A stretch of 64,000 bases of DNA from contig CM043965.1 of NCBI GenBank assembly GCA_014529385.2, positions 12,142,412 to 12,206,411 on the forward strand, written 5' to 3'. The notes beneath the pieces were generated by a model. The model did no database searches. It was not told the DNA's origin and worked only from the letters and a program-made list of their open reading frames with translations. The DNA is from Adiantum capillus-veneris. Lineage: Eukaryota; Streptophyta; Polypodiopsida; Polypodiales; Pteridaceae. Made by a program: the position numbers and the translations under genes. Shown here one piece after another: positions 13,438-22,119 of the stretch (the first letter of the stretch is position 1; the number at the start of each line of letters is the position of its first letter).

Positions 13438-14290
13438 TTAATGGCGACTTGGACTTACCTGCTCATGGCCTGAAACCCAATGCCATAAGTTCTTGAGATT
13501 AAGGCCTCTATCATTGTGTTGGTCTTTGGATGCCACCATTTTGTCGAGTAGGTTGGCATATTTTGGCTCCTCTTGACTTGCTTGTTGTATGTTGATACTT
13601 CTTTGTAAAACAAGTCCTTCAGCTCTGATAGGGCTTGATGTAGCCTTTGCAATAATTTCCATGAGAAGCGATTGTCGAGATGTGTGGGTTCTCTACGATT
13701 GAGTTACCCAAACCAAGTAGCGAAGGACCCCACACAAAGACAATCAACAACAACTTTGGGTAACTCTCTAGGTGAGCAACTACTTTGGGTAACCATGTTT
13801 GGATGTTACCTTCATAGAATCCTTGTGCTTCAAGTAGCTTCACTAGAATCATCCACTGATTCACCTGTTTCTGTTGGGTATCTTCTTTGAAGTCTGATTT
13901 CGGTACCCAAACTTTTCGCATTGCCCGCTTGGAAGGTCTTTTCTTATGTCCTTTTTTGTTGTTCTTTCTCCTGCTTGAGTTTTTTTATTTCGTTGATAGC
14001 TTGGCTCGCTCATTGTAGAACTTCTTTCTTGAGGTGAGTAGATCCAAGCTGTTACTTTAGGCTTTTTGGCCCAAACATTAATGTTTCCTTTGAAGTAGCC
14101 TTGAGCAATGATTGACTCATTTGGTACTACCCACCCTATCACCTTTTGTTGTTGTGGTTGAACCCGTGTTTCATGTATCCAAACAGGGTCTTTGACTTGG
14201 ATGTGCTCTTTGGATACCAACACTTGGTTGACATTCTTCGGCTTCTTCTGGATTCTTTTTTGTGATGGAAACTTTGGTTAATAGAATTTT
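13438..14290 (-). pseudogene. WxPK-module region of the outer element
   Basis: Frameshifted minus-strand frames (14223-13861, 13921-13619, 13662-13438) encode repeated modules: DPVWIHE, GWVVP ... AQGYFKG ... VWAKKP, then KVWVPKS ... LLEAQGFYEG ... TWLPKV. The same modules occur in the nested element (26.66-26.98 kb), the 34-37 kb copy (about 36.0-36.4 kb) and the right-hand element (63.3-63.9 kb). They lie where RT and integrase sit in autonomous Ty3/gypsy elements. The function is unknown; the basic, Trp/Pro-rich character could suit nucleic-acid or protein binding, which is inference. Confidence 0.7.
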
Positions 14291-14511
14291 TTCTTTGGTT
14301 TCCATTGCATTGTTGATGGTGTGGCTCTTGATGTAGAAGCTTCGTGGGAAATTTGATGGAATCTCATTGAAGGTAAAGTCGTCTGGCGAGGTTGTTATAC
14401 TTCAATGTTTACCTTTTCTTTACCTTTTTCCGTGATGGTTGGCGATTTATTCTCTGCATGGATTTGAGAAGCTTCATGGAGTCTTACCGTTGTTGTTGTT
14501 GAAGCTTTCGC

Positions 14512-15120
14512 TTATTGTCGAAAGAAGATGTTCCTCCAACTTTTTGTCAGGACCAGACTCTCTTTGATATGATGGGAGTTGATTATGTGGAAAGTATCTT
14601 TATACTCCACGTTACTTAATTTGAGTACAGCTTCTGCCACTCCAAAGCTAGGAATCGGCATTTTTGAACTTGTGTAAACTGTTTCTTCTAGCTCATTGAT
14701 TGGTGGCTTTCCCATCATGATCCACGTTCCATAAGTCATCAGATTCTTAGTAGCATAAGGATCAATTGCGGCCGAACATGTAACCTTGAGCCTTGTTTGT
14801 CCGCATAAATTGAATTTGATCATTGTAGGAGATAGTTCATCTTCTTCCTTGTCCCTATTCTTTTTTTGATCTTGCGTTTGTTGAAGATTTTCCATTGAAC
14901 TTGGAATCTTTTCTCCTTCATTTGCTTTCATTTGCACTTTCTCTGGAGTCTGCTTCTTTGAAATAGCTTTTGTTGATTCTTTAGGTATGTCAATGATGAC
15001 ATATTCTCGTTGTCTCTCTACTTTCTTCATGTGCACTTTGGAATCATGCTCCATGACGTTGCTATCTGTTTCACCTTTGCTGCCTTCACACTCACAAATC
15101 TCGTTAGCTTCCTTCAACAC
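14512..15120 (-). pseudogene. Acidic/Lys-rich linker plus second, catalytically incomplete retropepsin-like fold
   Basis: 202 codons. The first ~100 residues are charged and low-complexity (KESTKAISKKQTPEKVQMKA). From about residue 103 the order of motifs follows a retropepsin: MIKFNLCG, then AAIDPYATKNLMTYGTW, MGKPPIN, SFGVAEAVLKLSNVEYKDTF, ending SLVLTKSW. Compare the true protease of this family: AILDSGADVAIATKEVWKKW, WGKP, LGLLEKVLVTSCGIEYEHTF, DIIVGRPF. The catalytic DSG is DPY here. The 35.0-35.45 kb copy has the same fold with LDFQ. A decayed catalytic domain or a structural duplicate are both possible. Confidence 0.65.
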
Positions 15121-15153
15121 CTTTATCGTAAATACGGGAGTTATATCATACCC

Positions 15154-15492
15154 TTACTCATCACAAAATTTAGTCGGGGTCGCCTCGTTCACACACACAT
15201 CAAGAGTCGCCAGTATTTGATCCCATCCAAAGGGTTCAAATAATTGATGTGGAAAGGGTTCCGGTATGTAAGCTTCATCGTCCATTGATCTTTCTAGGAT
15301 GCAATCCTCCTTCATTGAGCTTCCACACTTTGAAGCACCACACATCCAAAGTTCTTGTTTGGTTTGTAGCCACGTAGGTATCTCTTTCCCATTGACTATA
15401 GTAGATTCAATTTCTTCTAAAGGAGTTCTATTCACATCTCTATAGCTATGGTCTTTTATGCTTATTTTTGTGGTGATCTTTTTATGTCTCAA
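15154..15492 (-). pseudogene. Conserved accessory module (SYRDV...ELWMCGAS...YIPEPFP)
   Basis: 112 codons, aligning closely to 62740-63077 in the right-hand element. Shared blocks are DHSYRDV, RTPxEE, ELWMCGAS, CGS, CILE, YIPEPFP, EPFGW and ILATLDVC. It follows the retropepsin in both. I do not recognise it as a named family. A conserved CGAS.CGS...CILE cysteine pattern is visible. Strong conservation between two otherwise diverged copies suggests past selection. Confidence 0.75.
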
Positions 15493-15510
15493 GTAGATAT
15501 AGTCATAGCC

Positions 15511-15960
15511 CTAATCTTGAACCATCTTAAGTTGATGCATGAAAGGTCTTCCTAAAATGATATCAAAATTGTTCCCTTTTCCAAAATCTACTATTGCAAA
15601 TGTATGTTCATATTCAACTCCACAAGAAGTCACAATAATTTGCTCTAGGATACCCAGAGATTTTTCCCTATATCCATCTGCAAGTTGCAGCTTCATTCTA
15701 GTTTTCCTAAGCGCTGGTCTACCCCATTTATCCCAAATGTCTTTTGTGGCTATGGCTTCTCAAGCCCCACTATCAAGTATAGCCAATGTTTTAACTCCTT
15801 TGTGTTCCACAGGTAAGGTGGTGTTTCCTTCTTCTCCTTCGCAATATTCCCCCACCTTGTTTATTGGCACAGGTTTAGTGTTTGCACTTTCTTGTTGAGT
15901 TTTGTTTGATTGTTCATTTGAGAGATCTTGAAGAGGTATCTTTAATCCCATCTTCCCCAA
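15511..15960 (-). pseudogene. Retropepsin (aspartic protease) of the outer element
   Basis: It reads GEYCEGEEGNTTLPVEHKGV, then LAILDSGA with the catalytic DSG near 15770. A TGA stop follows at once, then the frame continues to KLQLADGYREKSLGILEQII, VTSCGVEYEHTF and the C-terminal signature IILGRPFMHQL, ending at a TAG at 15513-15511. It should mature the Gag polyprotein of the element. Two internal nonsense codons make this copy inactive. Confidence 0.85.
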
Positions 15961-16446
15961 ATTGTTGCTTACTTCATTCCATACATGTGGTATAATCTTA
16001 AGCAGTTTAGGTAGAGTAATGGTGCACTATATTGGAGATGACATCAACTCTTGCATACTCTTTGTATCCATCATCTTGGATATGGATTTCCTCTGAGATG
16101 GCACCACTCTAGTCTCTGTGTCTGCCTCATGTTCTCCTATGTATGAGGGTAAGGTCTTCAAGGACTCTGGTTTTCTTTCAATTGAAACTTCCGTCCCTGC
16201 ATCTCCATTTAGAGATTGAATGTCTCCTTGATAGACTTCATGCCTTGTATTGACCTCAATTATGGGTGCAGATTGGAAAGTCGCACTTCCATCTTTTGCA
16301 CTTCTAATTTATTTCCACAATTCATTTGGCCATGGCTCATCTATCTCTGGGATAGGTGCCATAAATTGTGATCTTGACCTTGCATCATTAGTGGTGTTGG
16401 CCACTACTTGATCATCTAGTGGAATTTCTAGGTTGTTGGTTCCTCA
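15961..16446 (-). pseudogene. Decayed Gag-Pro linker of the outer element
   Basis: Discontinuous minus-strand frames correspond to 61960-62330 in the right-hand element (LKTLPSYIGEHEADTE here, LRTLPSYMGEYETKSD there). It is interrupted at 16447 by the foldback element. Confidence 0.6.
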
Positions 16447-16849
16447 TTAGGAGATTTCGGAGGTCTTTTGGAGGGCCTTTTGGAAGAGAGAGGAAAATAA
16501 GCTCCTCCAATGAGAGAAGAGCCTACGTTACGTAGAAAAATAGATTGATATTAACAAAAATATAAAAGGTGTCCCTCTCCTCATTCAATAATCTAGTGGT
16601 CCTTGAAGACGATCACTCTCTTTCATTTAATACGAGCACCTTTTTCGGAAGGTAGATGTGGTGCATTTGATACGGCTTACGTCATCACTAGAATTCAAAA
16701 AGTTACAAAACTATCAAGTGGTGGAAGATTTTGAAACTTTTGATACTATCAATGCGTCCGGAACGCCCAAATATCCTAGAAATGAATGTCCAATTGCCTA
16801 GCTCCGACATCCAAAGAGGCAAAGAATGTCAAAAACCCCTAAAAGAACA

Positions 16850-16918
16850 TTTTACTAACGGTGCGCGAGGGGGCATTCCAAAATTTTGGAATGCCTCATC
16901 GCGCGCCGTTAGTAAAAA
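16850..16918. repeat. Hairpin 1 in the foldback element
   Basis: Near-perfect inverted repeat: TTTACTAACGG...GCGCGA on the left and TCGCGC...CCGTTAGTAAA on the right. The tip is a perfect palindrome with arm GGCATTCCAAAA. Related hairpins lie at 17549-17609 and 17792-17853. Confidence 0.85.
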
Positions 16919-17098
16919 ACCCCTTTTTTCCTCTTTTAGAGAGCTTTTTGAGAGGAAAATGTCAAAAAATCTCTAAAAAGGCCTCCATCTATCACATAGG
17001 TTTTTTCTTCATCATCTTAGCTTTAGAGATCATAATTTCGGGTCTATAAGAGTGAGCACGCACACCCATTGTTACAATTCTACAAAGTGCATTTTGAT

Positions 17099-17100
<2 letters not shown>

Positions 17101-17129
<29 letters not shown>

Positions 17130-17175
17130 AAAAATATAACATACACACAAACACACAGAGACACAAATATAACAT

Positions 17176-17206
<31 letters not shown>

Positions 17207-17268
17207 CACACTCACAAACACACAGACACACAAATATAACATACACACACACACACACAAACACAAAG
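17101..17268. repeat. (CA)n-rich microsatellite block
   Basis: Three (CA)n runs separated by short AAATATAACATA segments, inside the foldback element. Frames over this block are not genes. Confidence 0.9.
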
Positions 17269-17274
17269 AGCCCC

Positions 17275-17276
17275 CC

Positions 17277-17333
<57 letters not shown>
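17275..17333. repeat. (CT)n followed by (TA)n
   Basis: Compound dinucleotide microsatellite in the centre of the foldback element. Confidence 0.9.
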
Positions 17334-17334
<1 letters not shown>

Positions 17335-17463
17335 TATAGGCGCGTGTAGAGAGGCACAACCGGTGTGCATGTCTCTATGCGCGCCCTTGATACTGTGCAT
17401 CCACCAGTGTATGTGTTTATGTGTGTATGTGTGAGTGTTATAGAGAGAGGAAGTAAGGTGGGG

Positions 17464-17466
<3 letters not shown>

Positions 17467-17533
<67 letters not shown>
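17467..17533. repeat. (GA)n microsatellite
   Basis: Pure GA dinucleotide run. A second (GA)n run lies at about 17664-17711, with the second hairpin between them. Confidence 0.9.
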
Positions 17534-17537
<4 letters not shown>

Positions 17538-17548
17538 CTGTTACCTTA

Positions 17549-17609
17549 TACTAACGGCGTGAGGAGGTGTTTTTTGAGGTCAAAACATGCTCCACGCACG
17601 CCGTTAGTA
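17549..17609. repeat. Hairpin 2 in the foldback element
   Basis: Stem TACTAACGGCGTG / CACGCCGTTAGTA with a longer loop. It shares the ACTAACGGCG stem with hairpins 1 and 3 but not the GGCATTC tip. Confidence 0.8.
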
Positions 17610-17663
17610 ATGGGAGTCTCTCACTCTCTCTCTCTCTCTTTAAATATGCTAAGCTATAGAAAG

Positions 17664-17711
<48 letters not shown>

Positions 17712-17791
17712 ATGGTGCAAAAGTGCAATAGAGAAACATGGGTAGGCTTTCTTGAAAGATAATTGTCCAAAAATCACTAAAAGGAGCTTTG

Positions 17792-17853
17792 TACTAACGG
17801 CGCGCAGAGGGGCATTCTAGCATTTTAGAATGCCTCCTCGCGCGCCTTAAGTA
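17792..17853. repeat. Hairpin 3 in the foldback element
   Basis: Stem TACTAACGGCGCGC / GCGCGCCTTAAGTA, with inner GGCATTCTA...TAGAATGCC. It is the right-arm counterpart of hairpin 1. Confidence 0.85.
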
Positions 17854-18194
17854 AAAAGCCCATTTTTTGGGGTTTTTTGACATTTTTTGCCTCTCCGGAT
17901 GTCGGAATGAGACAAGTAGACATTCGTTTTTTGGGTATTTTGGCATTCCGGATGCATTGGTGGTGTCAAAAGCCTCAAAATCTATCACTATTTGATAGTT
18001 TGTGACTTTTCAACTTTCAGTGATGACGTAAGCTACCTTGAATGCGCCGCACCTACCTCCTGAAAAAGACGCTCACATTAAATAAAAAAGTGACCGTTTT
18101 CAAGGACGATTGGGAATATAAATCTACTTTTTAAAGTGTCTGGTTGTCCTTTTGGACGTACTCACAAGGTGCAAGAGCATTTTAAAAAAAGTTT

Positions 18195-18620
18195 CTAGAG
18201 AGAGAAATACAATTTCTTACAAGGCCCTCCAAATGACCTCCGAAATTTTCTAATGTGTGTTGCAGTTTTTGCTTGCACATCCTTTTGTGATTCTAGCTCA
18301 ATGTTTCTTTGAGTTAATGTTTCAACAACCTTTGCCTTGGGCATTTCAAATCCAACACTTTTTGGTTTTGTTTCTGGAGGTGGAATTGGTGCTTCAGGTT
18401 CCATCATTGCCTGTGCAATTTCTACCAGTTCCTTACACATTTTCAACCTCTCAGTCTCTACCTCAGCATGAGGATATTTCATCCCTCGTTGCTCTAGGGT
18501 TTGGTTGGGTTTCAATCTAGCCTCATATGCTTCCAGTGCAGCATCTAATGGCTCTAGGACTTTGTCTACCAACACAGATCCTCCGGAAGACGCCTTCCTT
18601 GGTTTCTTATCACTCACCAC
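18195..18620 (-). pseudogene. Gag-Pro linker, charged region of the outer element
   Basis: The start KPRKASSGGSVLVDKVLEPL matches PRSASSGGSVLAEKVNETL in the right-hand element (about 61459-61515). Both continue to a KYPHAEVE / TYPYAELE block. Charged, probably helical. The last residues run into the foldback insertion at 18253. Confidence 0.65.
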
Positions 18621-18840
18621 CGTTTCATTTTCTCGTTCTTGTTTTAACTGCTCCTTTGTCTATTGTAATTCTGTTTGTAGTGCAGTTTGATTTGTAATTG
18701 TTTTTTCTTTAATTTTGTCTCTTTTGGCTTTCCAATATTTTCTCCCAGTCCTCACTCACCCACTAGTTGTTTCCCCTTGTTTGGGTTGTTGATCTTTCTC
18801 CTCATTAGCTTGGTCCTCAGCATTTTCTTTTGCTTGGGCT

Positions 18841-19488
18841 CTAGTCACTACCTTCACAGGAATTTTGGGTTCTACCTCTGGGAGAAGGTACCACTCCCAC
18901 AAAATTCATTGTTTTTTTCCCCTGTTTGTTTGGGTGTTTTGGACAATTAGGAACAATGTGTGTAATGGCACACTCCACACAATATCCAATTATCTCTACA
19001 CGAGAAAAATTCTTTGCCCAATGATTACCTCCACACTTGTAGCATGGTCCATCTTGTTGAGTCACTAGTGGCACATTTGATGGTTGTTCTTGCTTAGCCA
19101 GAATGGTCTCTGGTCTACTCTCTTGATTGGCTATGAACATCAGAGTGTCCTCATTCAATGAATAGAGTTTTCTCATAGGTTCTTGCCCTAGCCTAGGTTG
19201 TGATACCTCAGCTCTTTGTAAAGCCCTTGATACAACCCTATTTTGAAATAATGGATGATTTGGTAAAGGCATTTGTTTTTCTATTTGATGTCCAAATAGT
19301 ATCCCCCTCGTGTAGGTTTGATTATAGTAGCACTCACTCATCTCATGATTGGTCCTTTTTTTCTCAATGGCACACCATTTTATTTGTTGTGCTACTTGCG
19401 CTGCTAGCTCATCTAGGTTGGTCATTAATTGAGACATAACCACTTGCCTTGTGTTGGTTTCACCAGATGCTAAAGGAGCATTATCCAT
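18841..19488 (-). pseudogene. Nucleocapsid-like CCHC region of the outer Gag
   Basis: 215 codons. Two knuckle-like motifs: CYKCGGNHWAKNF (last Cys changed to Phe) and CVECAITHIVPNC (C-x2-C-x3-H-x4-C intact). Upstream, RALQRAEVSQPRLG resembles other members. Expected role: packaging of the element's RNA. The matching segment in the right-hand element is at 60832-61620. Confidence 0.75.
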
Positions 19489-19512
19489 AGCGATCTTTGT
19501 ATCACCAATTTC

Positions 19513-20677
19513 CTAGCCATAGGCTTTAAAATTGTCAACTAGGTATAACGCTTCTCTCGTGACTTGTTCAAAGGAATTACATCCTTTTAAGTGCAAATCT
19601 TTCTTGAGAGTTTCATTTATCAAACCCTCTATGAAGAGAATTGATAATCTTTCATCCTGCGGTAACTCACGTTCCGGACATCTCTCTATATATTGTTTGA
19701 AGCGTAGCGATGCTTCCTTCACTCTCTCATCTTCTTTTTGCTTGAATGCATAGATTTGAGACACTGTGTTATGCTTGATTCCCCTTTTAGAGAACTCCAA
19801 AACAAATTCTTGCAACAGTTGTTCAACGTTTGAGAAGGCATTTTTGTCCAACGGTTGGAACCAATTCAATGCTATCCCTTCCAAGGTTAAGCCAAATCCC
19901 TCATACTGTGTATGAAAATAAAATACTTGTTCGGCTCTTAACACTTGTTTCAACAAGGATGCATGTATGTATGGATCCCTTAATCCATCTACTTCTTCTT
20001 GACACATTTGGCCAATTGATACGGTCTCATTGGTTCTGGTTCAACCATGTACCTTAGCATGTTGGGGTCTCTCACAAAGACATCCCTTGTTCTTTCTTCT
20101 CGTCTTGGAGAAAATCCTGGTGGAATTGCCTTTGATATGCGCTTTGGCATCGTTTTTGGCTGAAAGTAAGTAGGAATCGGAGTACCCTTGTATATGTATC
20201 TCTCTAAGTCAATTAGATCGACAAGTTTGAACTCTCTTCCATACTTATCTACCATTAAAACTTGCACTCCATTGGCATCTGTATATGTGAATGCATAGAG
20301 GTTCTTATGGGTGGTCAACTCCCTGGCATTGGGCTCTACACACCTGTAGAAGATGTATGGATCCCCGTTTTTGAATCTATATAAGCCCTCATGAGTGTAA
20401 TCTGTAAGCACTCTCTTGGATTCATTGGCTTTGATGAATCTCACGTTGGTCTTGTTGATTAGAGGATGCTTCTCCTCTAAATCTCCAGCAATTTCCACTT
20501 TTGCTCTTCCAAACTCCCACATTTTAGTTGATTGATTTGGATTCCAGTGAGCTACATAATCACTTGACAAATATCCATGAGCCCTGCCTTGAGGTTTGGC
20601 TTGCTATGATTGATAAGCCTCATGGTCTTGTCTCAACCCTCTTGTTATAGGTGTTGCAGTATTTCTGGTTGTTTGTG
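19513..20677 (-). pseudogene. Gag of the outer element, main part
   Basis: The N-terminal domain (20570-19989) reads LYRFKNGDPYIFYRCVEP, then MVDKYGREFKLV. A frameshift near 20000 leads into a Retrotrans_gag-like segment (20007-19513): FGLTLEGIALNWFQPL, LQEFVLEFSKRGIKHNTVSQ, RCPERELPQDERLSILFIEG. A TAG interrupts the frame upstream of 20570. The frame continues to the nested insertion at 20677 and resumes beyond it at 29499. Confidence 0.85.
20673..20677. other. Target-site duplication TTGTG, left copy
   Basis: TTGTG precedes the 5' LTR of the nested element and is repeated at 29499-29503 right after its 3' LTR. Confidence 0.9.
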
Positions 20678-20962
20678 TATTAACCCTCACAGCACACGGA
20701 CACCCTATGATCTATAAACGTTGTATTATTTAGAGTCAGGTACCGGGCTTGTCGGACCAATAGGGAAAGGTAGAGTGATTGCCAATGAGAGACGCACTTT
20801 AACTTGGACATTCAAGGGATTAGTTGGTTAAGCATGGGCGCCCAAGTGTGAATGGGGTGAGCTCCTATAAAAGCCAACTAAACCTAATTTTTACTCATTC
20901 TCTCATTTGTGCAATAGAAGAGTGCTCTTGCTCCATCTCCATCTTCTTCTTCTTCACCTCCT

Positions 20963-20995
<33 letters not shown>

Positions 20996-21245
20996 GAGAG
21001 TGTGTGTGCGATCGAGCATTACGAAGGCACGACGGCGGCGAAGCGGTTGAGCGCGGCACGACTGCAGCTTCTTCTTCATTGCGGCGAGGAATCAACCACG
21101 AAGGCGAGCGTAGAGCGGTGAGTGACACACCCTTTGTTTTCTTGAGCTTGCTAGTTTAGGCTTGTTGTGTGCTTGGAGCCGTTTGTGGCTCGCACACGGT
21201 GTATTGGCAAGTCCCTTGCTTCGACAGTGCGGCAAGGAGCGCACA
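20678..21245 (+). repeat. 5' LTR of the nested element
   Basis: Starts TATTAACCCTCAC (TG mutated to TA; the solo LTR has TGTTAACCC) and ends GCGCACA. TATAAAAG at 20866-20873 gives a promoter. Downstream are (GT)n(GA)n and a GC-rich segment. Confidence 0.95.
20866..20873 (+). promoter_or_regulatory. TATA box of the nested 5' LTR
   Basis: TATAAAAG in the middle of the LTR, identical in all three LTR copies (29123-29130; 1502-1509 minus). Confidence 0.7.
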
Positions 21246-21249
21246 TTTT

Positions 21250-21267
21250 TGGCGCCGCTCCGAGGAT
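21250..21267 (+). other. Putative primer-binding site of the nested element
   Basis: TGGCGCCGCTCCGAGGAT follows the 5' LTR after four T. The first 8 nt equal the complement of the plant tRNA-Asp 3' end (TGGCGCCGTTGCCGGGG). The rest has diverged, so primer identity is tentative. Confidence 0.65.
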
Positions 21268-21359
21268 ATGCCCTACACTAAGCTTGGTTAGCACTTTACG
21301 CTTCCTTGTGGTGCAATTTCTATCATAGGAAAGGCAGGGAAGGAGTGTGTGGAGATTTT

Positions 21360-21575
21360 TGTTTTTTGCGTTTTCTGCATTTGCTGTCAAGTTTCAATTT
21401 CTGCTATTGTCTGCGTTTTTTCAATTTCTGCAATTTCTGTATTTTCAAGTTCGGCGTTTTCAATTTCTGCAATTTTTTGCATTTCTGCGTTTTTTCAATT
21501 TTCTGCAATTTCTGCATTTTCAAGTTCTGCAATTTTCTGCATTTCTGCAGTTTCAATTTTTGCGTTTTCAAAAAA
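21360..21575 (+). repeat. Short T-rich repeats in the nested leader
   Basis: Repeats of TTTCTGCAATT/TTTCTGCATTTT with TTTTCAAGTTC between, built on TGCA palindromes. Open in all three plus frames but low-complexity, so not a gene. Confidence 0.8.
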
Positions 21576-21695
21576 AAAAAAATCGAAAAATAAAAACGCG
21601 AGCGAGCGGGCGGAATTTTTCGAAAATAAAAAACGTGACTCTTAAAACGGACGGGTTGGTTTGTATAAAAGATAGATCCGGATCGGGATCATTTC

Positions 21696-21732
21696 CCCAA
21701 GCCCAAGCCCAAGCCCAAGCCCAAGCCCAAGC
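21696..21732. repeat. (CCAAGC)n hexanucleotide repeat
   Basis: About six tandem CCAAGC units in the leader of the nested element. Confidence 0.9.
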
Positions 21733-22119
21733 CTCAGTCCTCAGTTTTATGATATATACTAGACTCACTCTTATATATATACCCTACTCCCTCAAGAGAG
21801 AATGAGAGGATGTGGGACAAGTCCTCCACTCTCCTCATTTCTCTTCCCACTTGCACCCTTAGACTTTCTAGTTTGGGCCTAGTTCCCTACTGGAAATTGA
21901 CAATTTTAGGGATTCCGAGGGCATAGAGTGACCAAACGGAGGGCTGTAAAGCACGGCACGACCCTCTGACCGATACGCTCGTTTCGAGCTATCACACGGC
22001 CCATTCCACGACACGCTCTAAAAAATCTAGTAAAAAAAAAAACAAACAAAAAACATGCTAAAAACTAGTCACAAGGCCTCCTAGAGCAGCTTTTTGACAC
22101 CTTAGGGTATCAAAAGCAC

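Larger units (their letters stand above)
16447..18253. mobile_element. Foldback DNA transposon with long inverted arms and internal hairpins
   Basis: The outer ends are inverted repeats: left TTAGGAGATTTCGGAGGTC, right (reverse complement) TTAGAAAATTTCGGAGGTC. Homology continues inward for roughly 500 bp per arm (shared GCTTACGTCATCACT, TCCGACATCC, GGCAAA-AATGTCAAAAA). A TA lies just outside GGAGATTTC/GAAATTTTC at each end (16448-16449, 18251-18252), consistent with a TA or TTA/TAA-type target, though family assignment is uncertain. The centre is microsatellite. No transposase is visible, so it is non-autonomous. It is inserted in the outer element's coding region. Confidence 0.8.

Noticed and set aside
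16992-17359. Cys/Val-rich frames of 90-95 codons on both strands
   Set aside because: Pure (CA)n/(GT)n microsatellite translation.
21347-21805. 152-codon frame rich in Phe/Cys/Leu
   Set aside because: It translates the short TTTCTGCA repeats and the CCAAGC repeat; several frames are open at once, a sign of low complexity.
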